Part shown: piece by piece, positions 36,470-46,368 of the stretch
Layout: every line of letters starts with the position of its first letter
Numbering within the stretch: the first letter of the stretch is position 1
Assembly: GCA_016720745.1 (NCBI GenBank)
Contig: JADKKA010000022.1
Span: forward strand, 434,001 to 498,000
Origin: Chitinophagaceae bacterium
Lineage (GTDB): Bacteria > Bacteroidota > Bacteroidia > Chitinophagales > Chitinophagaceae
Length of the DNA stretch: 64,000 nt
Reading direction: 5' to 3'
Made by a program: the position numbers and the translations under genes
The notes under the pieces: generated by a model
Databases searched by the model: none
What the model was told of the DNA's origin: nothing
What the model saw: only the letters and a program-made list of their open reading frames with translations

Positions 36470-36590
36470 TAAATTAGTGATGAGTTAAGAATGATGAATT
36501 ATGAGTAGTGACACAATACCCAATATCCCGCCTTCGCTAAAGCTTCGGCGGGCGAAGCAATACCAAATACCTAATTCCTAATACCATTTT
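36470..36590. repeat. Degenerate tandem repeats and a palindromic GGCGGG hairpin
   Basis: TGATGAGTTAAGAATGATGAATTATGAG, then AATACCCAATATCCC, then the near-palindrome CCCGCCTTCGCTAAAG / CTTCGGCGGG (36529-36554), then AATACCAAATACCTAATTCC units. They fill the space before the GCS2-type gene. No promoter match was seen here. Confidence 0.65.
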
Positions 36591-37700
36591 ATGAATCTCA
36601 ACTATAAAACATTTACCCTTGGCGTAGAGGAAGAGTACATGGTACTTGATCCCGTGACTTTTGAGCTCAAGAGCCATGAGCAGAAGATTGTGCAGGAAGG
36701 GCAGAAAGCCATTAAGGATAAAGTAAAAGCTGAAATGCACCAGGCTGTGGTGGAAGTGGGAACGGATATTTGTGCCGATGCCGATGAGGCCTGGCAGGAT
36801 GTATCCAATCTGCGGAAAACTATTGCAGGTATTGCCGGGGAACTGGGATTTGCCATGGGTGCTTCGGGAACCCATCCTTTCAGTCACTGGGAAAGTCAGC
36901 TGATTACGGATCATATCCGGTACAATGAGATCGTGAATGAATTACAGGAAGCTGCCAGAAGCAATCTCATCTTTGGATTGCATGTGCATGTGGGTATGGA
37001 GAGCCGGGAGATGGCCAATCATATCGCGAACAGTACCCGTTATTTTCTTCCGCATATTTTTGCACTCAGTACCAATTCACCCTTCTGGGAAGGAAGGATG
37101 ACGGGTTATAAATCTTTCCGCACCAAGGTATTTGATAAATTTCCCCGTACCGGTATACCTGATTCATTTGACAGCATTGAAGCTTATGATAATTATGTGA
37201 AACTGCTGATCAAAACGAATTGTATTGACAATGCAAAAAAGATCTGGTGGGATCTGCGGGTGCATCCGTTTTTTAATACTGTTGAATTCCGTATATGTGA
37301 TATTCCCCTGACAGTAGATGAAACCATTACCCTGGCTTCTCTTTTCCAGGCGGTATGTGCGCGGATTTATATGCTCCGCAGTAAGAACCTCAATTTTATT
37401 CAGTATTCAAGGGCACTGCTCAACGAAAATAAATGGAGGGCCAGCCGCTATGGTGTGGACGGGCACCTGATTGATTTTGGAAAAGAAGAGGAAGTGAATA
37501 CCCGGGCATTATTGTATGAGTTGCTGGATTTCCTTGATCCCGTATTGGATCACCTGGGAAGTCGTCATAGGATTGCGTATATCCACAAAATGCTGGAAAA
37601 TGGAACGGGGGCAGACCGTCAGCTGGCTGTGTTTGACCAATCCAAAAACCTGACCGATGTAGCCAGGTATATTAACCATCAATACCTCGCTGGTATTTAA
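36591..37700 (+). CDS. GCS2-type carboxylate-amine ligase (YbdK family)
   Basis: 369 residues. The opening FTLGVEEEYMVLDPVTFELK is the conserved N-terminus of glutamate-cysteine ligase family 2. FGLHVHVGMESREMANHI, FRTKVFDKFPRTGIPDSF and TVEFRICDIPLTVDETI supply the metal and ATP sites of the glutamine-synthetase-like fold. E. coli YbdK has weak gamma-glutamylcysteine synthetase activity; the true product in most bacteria is unknown. Follows the ATP-grasp gene on the same strand. Full length for the family. Confidence 0.88.
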   Translation: MNLNYKTFTLGVEEEYMVLDPVTFELKSHEQKIVQEGQKAIKDKVKAEMHQAVVEVGTDICADADEAWQDVSNLRKTIAGIAGELGFAMGASGTHPFSHWESQLITDHIRYNEIVNELQEAARSNLIFGLHVHVGMESREMANHIANSTRYFLPHIFALSTNSPFWEGRMTGYKSFRTKVFDKFPRTGIPDSFDSIEAYDNYVKLLIKTNCIDNAKKIWWDLRVHPFFNTVEFRICDIPLTVDETITLASLFQAVCARIYMLRSKNLNFIQYSRALLNENKWRASRYGVDGHLIDFGKEEEVNTRALLYELLDFLDPVLDHLGSRHRIAYIHKMLENGTGADRQLAVFDQSKNLTDVARYINHQYLAGI

Positions 37701-37712
37701 GCAACGGTTTTC

Positions 37713-38372
37713 TTATTTCCTGTTGAAGAATTTACCTACGGATAATCCTACGGCTCTGTGCCGTACGGTAGGCCCGTTATCGGTATTGACAATCGTAGCC
37801 ACGCCATGGGTATAGTGCGCATAAATAATCAGTCCGCTGCTGGTTTCATAACCCAGATGGAGCAGGAGGTTAGCGCCAAAGCGGCCATAATCACCATAAC
37901 TGAATTTCATATTACGGCTTACGGCAGGTCCCGAAGATTTATTGAATTTTTCTTTTCCAAATAACTGCAGGTCAATCGACGGACCTGCTTTGATAAAGAA
38001 ATGCCCTTCTGATTCGCTGAAATTGTATTGCAGCATCGGAGCGAATTCAAAAGTGTGTACGGTTACATCATTGTCAATGGCCAATGAATCCGGTGGAAAG
38101 GAAGGGCGGGTGAAGTTTACTTTATATCCTTTCATGCTATAAAAAACAGCCGGGGCAAAATAAAGCTTTCCTTCAAACTGCATGCGGGCCATCGCACCTC
38201 CCTGAAAACCATATTTCATTTTGGTATCCTGTTTGGTGCTTCCCAGATTGATTTCCGGGGTGCTATAGGAAGCCCAGGTAGCCTGTCCTCCGGCAAAAAG
38301 GCCAAATTCTGTCTGGGCCTGCAGCCATCCGGCCATCAGCAGGACAGTAAAAAGTAAACATGATTTTTTCAT
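37713..38372 (-). CDS. Outer-membrane beta-barrel protein (porin-like, OMP_b-brl family)
   Basis: 219 residues with signal peptide (about 1-19, LQAQ). The rest alternates polar and hydrophobic residues in about eight strands (EFGLFAGGQATWASY, KMKYGFQGGAMARMQ, LYFAPAVFYSMKGYKV, HTFEFAPMLQYNF, GHFFIKAGPSIDL, YGRFGANLLLHLGY, LIIYAHYTHGV, RAVGLSVGKFF), ending in an aromatic-containing strand. A small eight-stranded barrel of unknown role. Convergent with the ligase gene, 12 bases apart. Confidence 0.8.
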   Translation of the reverse strand: MKKSCLLFTVLLMAGWLQAQTEFGLFAGGQATWASYSTPEINLGSTKQDTKMKYGFQGGAMARMQFEGKLYFAPAVFYSMKGYKVNFTRPSFPPDSLAIDNDVTVHTFEFAPMLQYNFSESEGHFFIKAGPSIDLQLFGKEKFNKSSGPAVSRNMKFSYGDYGRFGANLLLHLGYETSSGLIIYAHYTHGVATIVNTDNGPTVRHRAVGLSVGKFFNRK

Positions 38373-38487
38373 ACAAGAGGTTAAAGTATAAGGGGTTAAA
38401 AGTAGCCATTAAAAGCCGTTCATGCAACCCTTTACCAAAAGAAATGCGAACAGGCAATTATGGCTTTAAATCACCTTTTCAGACCAT

Positions 38488-39036
38488 TTACTTAAAATTT
38501 TTAGCAGGATCTTTTATACCTGTTCCACTGTTATATTCCTGTGAGGCACCTTTGGGGATGGACAGATTTTTCCAGGTTTTACTTTTGATGATTTTAGCGA
38601 TATAAATAATTTGTCCGATATGATAGGGATAATGAGCCATCTGGCGATTGATGGCATCCACAACAGTGAGTGGTTCCTGCCGGATGGTGACTGTTTTTTT
38701 CAGGTCTTTCTTTTTTAGTGATTGTAAAGTACCGAGGAAACATTCCCAGCCCTTTTCCCAAAGAGTAATCAGCTCCGCTTTTGATTGCTTGCCGGTTTCA
38801 AATTCAGCATCCCTTTGCCGCCATTCTTTCTCGCCATCTTCAGTAAGAAAATTAGTCCAGCGACTCAGCATATTGCCCGCCATGTGCTGAATTATCACGG
38901 CAATGCTGTTCGATTCATCGTTGGGCTGGTAATGAAAATCCCATTCATTCAGTTGTTCAAAACTTTTATCGCCCAGTTCTTTGTAGTATTTCAACCGGCT
39001 GATAGCGGATTCGAGGAAGATTTTGGCTGTGCTCAT
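38488..39036 (-). CDS. DUF1572/DinB-like protein
   Basis: 182 residues, four-helix-bundle character. DinB-fold metal ligands are suggested by IIQHMAGNMLSRW (His) and MAHYPYHIGQIIYIAK (two His). The sequence matches DUF1572 members, with the end LSIPKGASQEYNSG also characteristic. DinB-like proteins include thiol-dependent enzymes (e.g. bacillithiol transferases), but this one's activity is unknown. Confidence 0.8.
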   Translation of the reverse strand: MSTAKIFLESAISRLKYYKELGDKSFEQLNEWDFHYQPNDESNSIAVIIQHMAGNMLSRWTNFLTEDGEKEWRQRDAEFETGKQSKAELITLWEKGWECFLGTLQSLKKKDLKKTVTIRQEPLTVVDAINRQMAHYPYHIGQIIYIAKIIKSKTWKNLSIPKGASQEYNSGTGIKDPAKNFK

Positions 39037-39039
39037 GAG

Positions 39040-39425
39040 GAAGGTTATTAGGTATTAGGAATTGGGTATTGGGGATCAGGTAGATTGGAATGGTTGATTG
39101 ATAATTAGATATTGAGATATTGGGATATTGAGATATTAGGATATTGGGATATTGATGCATAGGGGTTGTTGGTTGAAGCATTGGAATTATGGGTTACTAA
39201 TTTTAGTATTATTAATTAAAATAAATAATAGAATTATTCTGCTCATAGTTGATAAGTCTGATAAGAAATACCTTCACTTCATTCTCCAAACAACAACCCT
39301 TAGAAATGAATATCCAAATATCACAATATCCCAATTATTTGCCGTCCAATCCCGGGTAATCTAACGACGAATTTCAAAACACCGATCCAAAGAAAGCAAT
39401 CCCCAATCCCCAATATCTAATATTT
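39040..39425. repeat. Gap filled by degenerate 8-bp tandem arrays (ATATTGAG/ATATTGGG)
   Basis: 39040-39085: TTAGGTATTAGGAATTGGGT units. 39098-39150: six units of ATATT plus GAG, GGG or AGG. 39310-39425: CAAATATCACAATATCCC and CAATCCCCAATCCCC units in the other orientation, so the arrays at both ends are roughly inverted. The middle (39160-39300) is A/T-rich with nothing recognised. Confidence 0.7.
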
Positions 39426-39429
39426 CTCT

Positions 39430-41160
39430 CTAATATCCCTCCGCTGCATCATCCCCTCGCTTATCCGCCACCGCTTCAAACTTTCCGTTGGGTAGTACTT
39501 TGATAATTTCTGTACGGCCGATACCGCTTCTTTCAGTAGAAAATGTATAGCCCATTTTTTTCATGGCTTCTTTAACCGCCGCGGGAAATCCTGTTTCTGT
39601 CATCACTTCATCAGGGAGCCACTGGTGATGAAATTTTGGTTTGTACACGGCATCTTCTGCACTCATATTGAATTCAAGGATATTCACCAGTGTTTGAAAA
39701 ATCTGGGTTGGAATAGTGGTGCCACCTGGTGTGCCCACTACAATATAGGGTTGATTATCTTTTAATACCAGGGTAGGGGTCATGGAGCTCAGCATTCTTT
39801 TTCCGGGTTTGATCGCATTGGCTTCACCACCCACGGCTCCATACATATTCGGTATACCGGGCTTAATACTGAAATCATCCATCTCGTCATTCAGAAAAAA
39901 ACCGGCACCGCCCACAACGGTACGGCTGCCATAGGAATTATTCAGGGTGGTAGTAATGGCCACTGCATTTCCCTGCTGGTCAATCACACTCAGGTGAGTG
40001 GTTTCTTCACTTTCTGCTTTCAGTAATATGCCGGGTTTGATATCGGTGCTGGGGGTGGCTTTGGAGGGATTGTAATTTTTCATCCGCTCCTGCAGGTACA
40101 CTTCATTGCTGAGCATGGTCACCGGCACTTTGTAGTAATCGGCATCACCCATGTATTCGGCGCGGTCTGCAAATGCACGGCGTTCTACTTCCGTCATCAG
40201 TTGTATCGCCGGCAGCGAATGAAAACCCATGGCTGCAATATTCCGGTCTTCAATCATCTTCATCATCTGGTGTAATAACAAACCGCCGCTGCTGGGCATG
40301 GGCATGCCTACAATCTGGTATCCTTTATAATTGAATCGATGAGCTGATCTGAATTTCGCCTGATAATTTTTCAAATCCTCATAACTAATAATCCCACCGC
40401 CTCTTTTCATTTCTTCTACAATCAGTCTGGCCGTTTCTCCTTCATAAAATCCGGCCTTTCCTTTATCTCTGATTCTTTTCAGGGTATTGGCCAGATCGGT
40501 TTGTACCAGGGTATCACCAGCCTTCCATTTTTCCTTCACAAAAACCGGCATGATGCTGTTTAGTTTTTTAAGATCTGTCTGCAGGTTATTCAGGGAACGG
40601 GCTTCTCTTTCACTGATTACAAATCCTTTTTCTGCCAGTTCAATGGCGGGCTGGATCAACTCTTCAAAAGGCAGCTTACCATATTGATGTGAGGCGAATA
40701 ATCCGGCCACGGTACCTGGTACACCGGAGGACAGATGACCATCCTGACTTTTGTCGGTCCGGGCAGTTCCGTCTTTGTCAATATACATATCCCGGTGAGC
40801 CGCAGCCGGCGCCATTTCTCTATAATCCAATGCCAGCAGTTCCCCGTTTCCAAGCCGGGCTACCATGAAGCCCCCGCCGCCCAGGTTTCCGGCATTGGGA
40901 TATACTACGGCTAATGCCAGTTGGGTGGCGATAGCTGCATCAATTGCGTTCCCGCCTTTTTGCAGGATACTCACCCCCACTTTACTGGCCAGAGGATGGG
41001 CCGAAACCACGGCACCGTGATCCGCAATGGTTTTTTTCTGAATCGTATAAGCGTAAGGATTGATCCCGCTTGCTTGTGCGGCCGACTTCTGCTGTGGATG
41101 ACAGGCGAGCAGGAGCAGCGTGGCCAGTACCGGCAGGAACAGCATCGTTTTTTTTGGCAT
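39430..41160 (-). CDS. ggt: Gamma-glutamyltransferase (lipoprotein form)
   Basis: 576 residues. Signal ending in lipobox LLAC (Cys20), unusual since classic Ggt is a soluble periplasmic heterodimer. Large-subunit signatures: VVSAHPLASKVGVSIL, GGNAIDAAIATQLAL, NLGGGGFMV, DYREMAP, SGVPGTVAGL. The autocleavage nucleophile Thr is in EETTHLSVIDQQGNAVA, and the lid and pocket in NSYGSRTVVGGAGFFLNDEMDDF and RMLSSMTPT. It hydrolyses or transfers gamma-glutamyl groups of glutathione-like compounds. Divergent from the M14-PIG-L-symporter operon across 111 bases. Confidence 0.94.
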   Translation of the reverse strand: MPKKTMLFLPVLATLLLLACHPQQKSAAQASGINPYAYTIQKKTIADHGAVVSAHPLASKVGVSILQKGGNAIDAAIATQLALAVVYPNAGNLGGGGFMVARLGNGELLALDYREMAPAAAHRDMYIDKDGTARTDKSQDGHLSSGVPGTVAGLFASHQYGKLPFEELIQPAIELAEKGFVISEREARSLNNLQTDLKKLNSIMPVFVKEKWKAGDTLVQTDLANTLKRIRDKGKAGFYEGETARLIVEEMKRGGGIISYEDLKNYQAKFRSAHRFNYKGYQIVGMPMPSSGGLLLHQMMKMIEDRNIAAMGFHSLPAIQLMTEVERRAFADRAEYMGDADYYKVPVTMLSNEVYLQERMKNYNPSKATPSTDIKPGILLKAESEETTHLSVIDQQGNAVAITTTLNNSYGSRTVVGGAGFFLNDEMDDFSIKPGIPNMYGAVGGEANAIKPGKRMLSSMTPTLVLKDNQPYIVVGTPGGTTIPTQIFQTLVNILEFNMSAEDAVYKPKFHHQWLPDEVMTETGFPAAVKEAMKKMGYTFSTERSGIGRTEIIKVLPNGKFEAVADKRGDDAAEGY

Positions 41161-41271
41161 ATGTTGGGTGTATGGACAATAAAACTACTGAATCAGGGGC
41201 ATTTCCCGTTCGCAAAAAAGGGTCTTGATTTCGGTGGCTCTTCATTAACTTGCCCGATAAAATTTTCCCAA

Positions 41272-43800
41272 ATGACCCGGAAGACCTGGACGCTTTCCCT
41301 CCTGCTTTTTTTTGCCTTTACCGTCAATGCCCAACTTAAATCACCGGAAGAATTTTTAGGCTACCCTGTAGGGACCCGTTATACCCCGCACTGGAAGATC
41401 GTGAACTATTTCAATCATGCCGCATCCCAGTCTGCAGCGGCTATGAAACTGGAACAATACGGGGAAACCAATGAAGGCAGACCCCTGCTGGTGGCATTCA
41501 TTTCTTCTCCTGAAAATATCAGTAAACTGGAATCCATCCGTCAGAATAACCTGCGACTGGCCAGTTTATCAAAAGATAAGATGGCTGCGATTGAAGAAAA
41601 AGCGCCTGCCATTGTATGGCTGAGTTATAATGTACATGGAAACGAACCAGCCTCATCTGAAGCCTCTTTGCTGGCATTGTATGCCCTGCTGAACCCGGCC
41701 GAAACCCGTACCAAAGAATGGCTGAAGAATACCGTGGTCATCATTGATCCCTGTCTGAACCCGGATGGCCGCGACCGTTATGTGAACTGGTATAACTCTG
41801 CCGTTGGTAAAACCTATAACCCTATTCCGCTGGCCCGTGAACACCGGGAGCCATGGCCACAGGGAAGAACCAATCATTATAATTTTGATTTGAACCGAGA
41901 CTGGGCCTGGCAAACACAGCAGGAGAGCAGACACCGGATTAAAAAATATTTAGAGTGGATGCCGCATGTGCATGTGGATTATCATGAACAGGGATACAAT
42001 GAGCCCTATTATTTCGCCCCCGCCGCCGAACCACTGCACGAAGTGATCACCCCCTGGCAAAGAGATTTTCAACAAACCATCGGAAAAAATAATGCAGGCT
42101 ATTTTGATGAGAAGGGCTGGTTGTTTTTTACGAAAATCCGTTTTGATTTGTTTTACCCTTCTTACGGGGATACCTATCCGATGTATAACGGCTCCATTGG
42201 TATGACCTATGAGCAGGGAGGAATTTCCGGCGGACTGGGTGTGATCAATGAAGACGGGGATACCCTGACCCTGGTTGACAGGGCACAGCATCATTTTGTG
42301 ACATCCATGAGTACGATTGAAGCCGCATCAAAAAATGCCGGTAAACTGATCAGTGAATTCAAAAAATATTTCAGCACTGCCCTGAGCAACGGTATCGGTG
42401 AATACAAGTCCTATGTGATTAAGTATGATGCCACCAACGCACAGCGTTTCGATAAGTTGAAGGAACTGATGGATCGCAATGGTATTCAGTACAGCAGTGG
42501 CAACGGAGCTGCCCGTGGCTATAATTATTTCAACGGTAAGGAAGAAGCATTTAGCATTGGTGAAGGAGATATGCTGATCAGCAGTTTCCAACCCCGTTCG
42601 GCCATGGTGAAAGTATTATTCGAGCCACGCTCCAAATTAAATGATTCCGTTACTTATGATATCACGGCCTGGTCATTGCCCTATGTGTACGGACTCAAAG
42701 CTTTTGCCAGCCGGGATAAGCTGACCGCAAGTGGCCCTTTAAACAGCAGCAAAGCAGTGAATAAAGAAACCAGCTATGGCTATGTGATGCCCTGGAATGG
42801 GGTACGCAGTGCGCGGGCAGCAGGGCAATTGTTGCAACAAGGTGTAACGCTGCGATATGCAGAAACGCCCTTTGAACTGAATGGTAACAAATTTGAAAGA
42901 GGTTCAGTGATTATCCTGCAAACATCCAATACAGCTAAAGGAAAAAATCTCTGGTCATTGGTGAGATCAGTAGCCGATGCCAATAATATTCAGTTATACC
43001 CGGTGAATAGTGGGATGGTGGACAAAGGATTTGATTTTGGAAGTGATATGGTGCATACGCTCAAAGCACCATCAGTTTATATGATTACGGGTGATGCCAT
43101 CAGTACCACGGCGGCAGGGGGCATCTGGAGTTTCTTTGAACAGGAACTGGGTTATCCGCTCACACAGGTCAGCACCAATGATATCCAGCGGATCGACTGG
43201 AGCAAAGTGGATGTGCTGATTATGCCTGATGGGAATTACCGCTTCCTGAATGATAAAGATCTCACCGAAAATTTCAAAGCCTGGATCCGTAAAGGCGGGC
43301 GGGTGATTGCATTGGAGAGTGCCGTGGCACAATTATCTAAAGCAGAATTAGGGCCCAAACCCAAAAAATCGGATGAGCCCGATAAAAAGGAAAAAGAGAA
43401 CAGTCCCGGCTATGATGCCCTTAAAAAGTTTGAGGAGCGTGAAAGAGATGCCATGACCGATATGACGGCCGGATCTATTTACAAAGTAGAACTCGACAAT
43501 ACGCATCCGCTGGCTTTTGGTTACCCCGATTATTATTACACACTGAAACAGGATGACCAGTTATATGAATTCCTCACTGATGGTGGCTGGAATGTGGGAG
43601 TGATTAAAAAAGATAACCAGGTGGCGGGTTTTGTAGGCAGCAATCTCAAACAAAAACTCAGGGACGGGGTCCTCTTTGCCGTACAGGGTATTGGCAGCGG
43701 AGCCGTGATTGCCTTATCAGATGATGTGCTGTTTCGGAATTTCTGGGAGAATGGCAAGCTGCTCTTCTGTAATGCGATTTTCATGACCGGTATCCGTTAA
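41272..43800 (+). CDS. Exported zinc carboxypeptidase (peptidase family M14)
   Basis: 842 residues from the ATG at 41272, which begins a good signal peptide (1-20, VNAQ); the frame is open upstream but overlaps ggt antisense. M14 domain about 30-340: zinc ligands His122 and Glu125 in VHGNEPASS and His238 in VDYHEQGYNEP; substrate Arg in NPDGRDRY and NRDW; catalytic Glu likely in MTYEQGG (314). A long C-terminal part (about 450-842) includes a Rossmann/GATase-like region (VDVLIMPDGNYRFLND) and a Lys/Glu-rich insert. First gene of the operon leading to the symporter. Confidence 0.9.
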   Translation: MTRKTWTLSLLLFFAFTVNAQLKSPEEFLGYPVGTRYTPHWKIVNYFNHAASQSAAAMKLEQYGETNEGRPLLVAFISSPENISKLESIRQNNLRLASLSKDKMAAIEEKAPAIVWLSYNVHGNEPASSEASLLALYALLNPAETRTKEWLKNTVVIIDPCLNPDGRDRYVNWYNSAVGKTYNPIPLAREHREPWPQGRTNHYNFDLNRDWAWQTQQESRHRIKKYLEWMPHVHVDYHEQGYNEPYYFAPAAEPLHEVITPWQRDFQQTIGKNNAGYFDEKGWLFFTKIRFDLFYPSYGDTYPMYNGSIGMTYEQGGISGGLGVINEDGDTLTLVDRAQHHFVTSMSTIEAASKNAGKLISEFKKYFSTALSNGIGEYKSYVIKYDATNAQRFDKLKELMDRNGIQYSSGNGAARGYNYFNGKEEAFSIGEGDMLISSFQPRSAMVKVLFEPRSKLNDSVTYDITAWSLPYVYGLKAFASRDKLTASGPLNSSKAVNKETSYGYVMPWNGVRSARAAGQLLQQGVTLRYAETPFELNGNKFERGSVIILQTSNTAKGKNLWSLVRSVADANNIQLYPVNSGMVDKGFDFGSDMVHTLKAPSVYMITGDAISTTAAGGIWSFFEQELGYPLTQVSTNDIQRIDWSKVDVLIMPDGNYRFLNDKDLTENFKAWIRKGGRVIALESAVAQLSKAELGPKPKKSDEPDKKEKENSPGYDALKKFEERERDAMTDMTAGSIYKVELDNTHPLAFGYPDYYYTLKQDDQLYEFLTDGGWNVGVIKKDNQVAGFVGSNLKQKLRDGVLFAVQGIGSGAVIALSDDVLFRNFWENGKLLFCNAIFMTGIR

Positions 43801-43878
43801 AAGTCTTAGGTATTATATGAACGGAAGGGCCGCATGGCTTTTCCTTTTTAATTTTCTTATATAAACAGATTAGAAAGG

Positions 43879-46368
43879 ATGAAAAAAATGTTCTTGTTAC
43901 TGACTGTGTTGACCAGTATCAGCAGTTTGATACGGGCACAGGCACCGGTCAGCTGGACCTCTGCGGATATGTATCATGCGATTCGAAAGCTGCAGGTACT
44001 GGGATCTGTTTTGTATATCGCAGCTCACCCTGATGATGAAAATACCCGCCTGATTACTTATCTCTCCAAAGACAGGATGTTGCGCACCGGTTATTTGTCA
44101 TTGACACGCGGTGATGGTGGTCAGAACCTGATCGGTGAAGAACAGGGAATAGAACTCGGATTGATCCGCACACAAGAGCTCCTGGCTGCAAGAAGAGTGG
44201 ATGGTGGGGAACAATTTTTTACCCGCGCTTATGATTTTGGATTTTCCAAGAACCCGGAAGAAACTTTTAATAAATGGGATAAAGAAAAAATTCTGGCTGA
44301 TGTGGTTTGGGTGATCCGGAAATTCCAGCCCGATGTAATCATCAACCGGTTTCCGGTAACAGGGGAGGGCGGACATGGACACCATACCGCTTCCGGTATA
44401 CTGGCCAATGAAGCCTATGCTGCAGCCGCTGATCCCAATCGTTTTCCGGAGCAGTTACAATTTGTAAAAGTATGGCAGGCTAAAAGAGTGCTTTGGAACA
44501 CATTCAATTTCGGAGGCACTAATACCACAAGGGAAGACCAGTATAAAGTGGATGTAGGGGGTTATAATCCGTTGCTCGGAAAAAGTTATGGCGAGATCGC
44601 AGCCGAAAGCCGCAGCCAGCATAAGAGCCAGGGCTTTGGCGTACCCGCTACCCGTGGAGAATCACTCGAATATTTCAAAGCCACCAAGGGTGATCAACCT
44701 TCAAATGATCTGATGGATGGCGTTGACCTGAGCTGGAACCGGATTCCCGGAGGAGACCGTGTAGCGGCCGCTATAGAATCCCTGGCCCGCAATTTTGACT
44801 TGCTTCATCCTGAAAAAACAGTAGAAGGATTGGTGAAACTGGATCAGCTAATGAGTGGGTTACCGGATGGATACTGGAAAGCGCAGAAGAAAAAAGAAGT
44901 ACAGGAGCTGATCGTACAATGCAGCGGCTTGTTCATGGATATTACCACTGCAGAGCAATTCGCCGTACAAACAGATTCGCTCCGTTTCAATTTCGCCTTC
45001 AATAACCGGCTGGGATCTTCTATCAGTCTGGAAAAAATTATACTGGATCAGTTCGATAGCAGCTTTACCCGTCAACTGGAAAAAAACAGAAACTTCGGTT
45101 TCTCAAAAACGCTTTATATCCCGGCAAACAAACCGATTACCCAGCCTTACTGGCTGGAAAAGAAAATGAAGGAAGGTTATTTTGATGTTACCAACCAACT
45201 CCTGATCGGTCAGCCCAATGTGAATACCGCTTTCAATGCATTTATCCATCTCAATATATACGGGGAAGGATATATCATGGCCAGGCCAGTGAGGTATAAG
45301 TTTACCGATCCGGTAAAAGGAGAGCTCTACCAGCCACTGGTAGTGGTGCCACCTGTTTTACTGGAGCCGGATAATACCACGAAGATTTCAAAGAACAACA
45401 ATCAGTTTGAAGGAACCCTGACTCTTACCGGTAAGAAAAAAGGTTTCCAGACTTTTTTTGACGGTGTAGGAAAGGAGCAGCCCGATGAAGTGAAAGTGAC
45501 TTATTCACCTGACAAGATATTCTTTGACGAAAAAAACAAAAGTATTCCGGTTAATTACAGCATACAGGCTACCCGTGATAACGATTACCATTTTGCCGTG
45601 GATGCCAATAACGGAAGGAAGGATCTTTATTTTGTTGGCATGAAAGAGATCCGTTACGACCATGTGCCTTATATCACTTATTTCAACCGGGCTACTGTTC
45701 GTAACGAGCGGCTTGACCTGAAGACTTATGGCAAAAAGATTGGTTACATCACCGGGGCCGGCGATAAGGTACCGGAATCACTGGAGCAAATGGGATATGA
45801 AGTGGTATTGCTGGGGAACAAAGAACTGGCCAAGAATAACCTGGGGCAATTTGATGCCATCATCACCGGAGTCAGGGCCTATAATACCCATGACTGGATG
45901 AATAAGTACTACGATAAACTGATGAAGTATGTACAGGAAGGCGGGAACCTGATTGTACAATATAATACCAGCAATAATATTGGTCCGGTAAAGGCAAAGA
46001 TTGGTCCTTTCCCTTTCAATATCACGAGGACCCGTGTAACAGATGAAACCGCGGCCGTCAATATTTTGAAACCAGAACATCCGGTTTTCAATTTTCCAAA
46101 CAAAATTGTGGCCGATGATTTTCAGGGATGGATACAGGAACGTAGTATTTACCATGGAGCAGATACCAGTGGCAAATTTGAAAAACTAATCAGCATGGCC
46201 GACCCCGGGGAAAAGGCTGATGATGGCAGTTTGCTGGTTGCCCGTTATGGCAAAGGCTGGTTTACTTATACCGGACTGGTATTTTTCCGTGAATTGCCGG
46301 CCGGTGTACCGGGGGCATTCCGGCTGATCGCGAATTTAATTGCACTGAATAAAAAGAAAGGATTCTGA
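43879..46368 (+). CDS. Exported PIG-L family deacetylase
   Basis: 829 residues, signal peptide about 1-20 (IRAQ). LmbE/PIG-L catalytic domain (about 25-300) with metal/catalytic motif AHPDDE (49-54), RGDGGQN and the second metal His in GGHGHHTASG (166-169). About 530 further residues are beta-rich, ending in a GATase-like alpha/beta domain (about 620-829: KKIGYITGAGDKVPESLEQMG, FDAIITGVRAYNTH). PIG-L enzymes deacetylate N-acetyl-glucosaminyl conjugates or cleave thiol-sugar amides. Its stop overlaps the next start by one base. Confidence 0.9.
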   Translation: MKKMFLLLTVLTSISSLIRAQAPVSWTSADMYHAIRKLQVLGSVLYIAAHPDDENTRLITYLSKDRMLRTGYLSLTRGDGGQNLIGEEQGIELGLIRTQELLAARRVDGGEQFFTRAYDFGFSKNPEETFNKWDKEKILADVVWVIRKFQPDVIINRFPVTGEGGHGHHTASGILANEAYAAAADPNRFPEQLQFVKVWQAKRVLWNTFNFGGTNTTREDQYKVDVGGYNPLLGKSYGEIAAESRSQHKSQGFGVPATRGESLEYFKATKGDQPSNDLMDGVDLSWNRIPGGDRVAAAIESLARNFDLLHPEKTVEGLVKLDQLMSGLPDGYWKAQKKKEVQELIVQCSGLFMDITTAEQFAVQTDSLRFNFAFNNRLGSSISLEKIILDQFDSSFTRQLEKNRNFGFSKTLYIPANKPITQPYWLEKKMKEGYFDVTNQLLIGQPNVNTAFNAFIHLNIYGEGYIMARPVRYKFTDPVKGELYQPLVVVPPVLLEPDNTTKISKNNNQFEGTLTLTGKKKGFQTFFDGVGKEQPDEVKVTYSPDKIFFDEKNKSIPVNYSIQATRDNDYHFAVDANNGRKDLYFVGMKEIRYDHVPYITYFNRATVRNERLDLKTYGKKIGYITGAGDKVPESLEQMGYEVVLLGNKELAKNNLGQFDAIITGVRAYNTHDWMNKYYDKLMKYVQEGGNLIVQYNTSNNIGPVKAKIGPFPFNITRTRVTDETAAVNILKPEHPVFNFPNKIVADDFQGWIQERSIYHGADTSGKFEKLISMADPGEKADDGSLLVARYGKGWFTYTGLVFFRELPAGVPGAFRLIANLIALNKKKGF

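Noticed and set aside
40921..41271. N-terminal extension of the M14 carboxypeptidase frame
   Set aside because: It lies antisense to ggt and would precede the signal peptide starting at the ATG at 41272.
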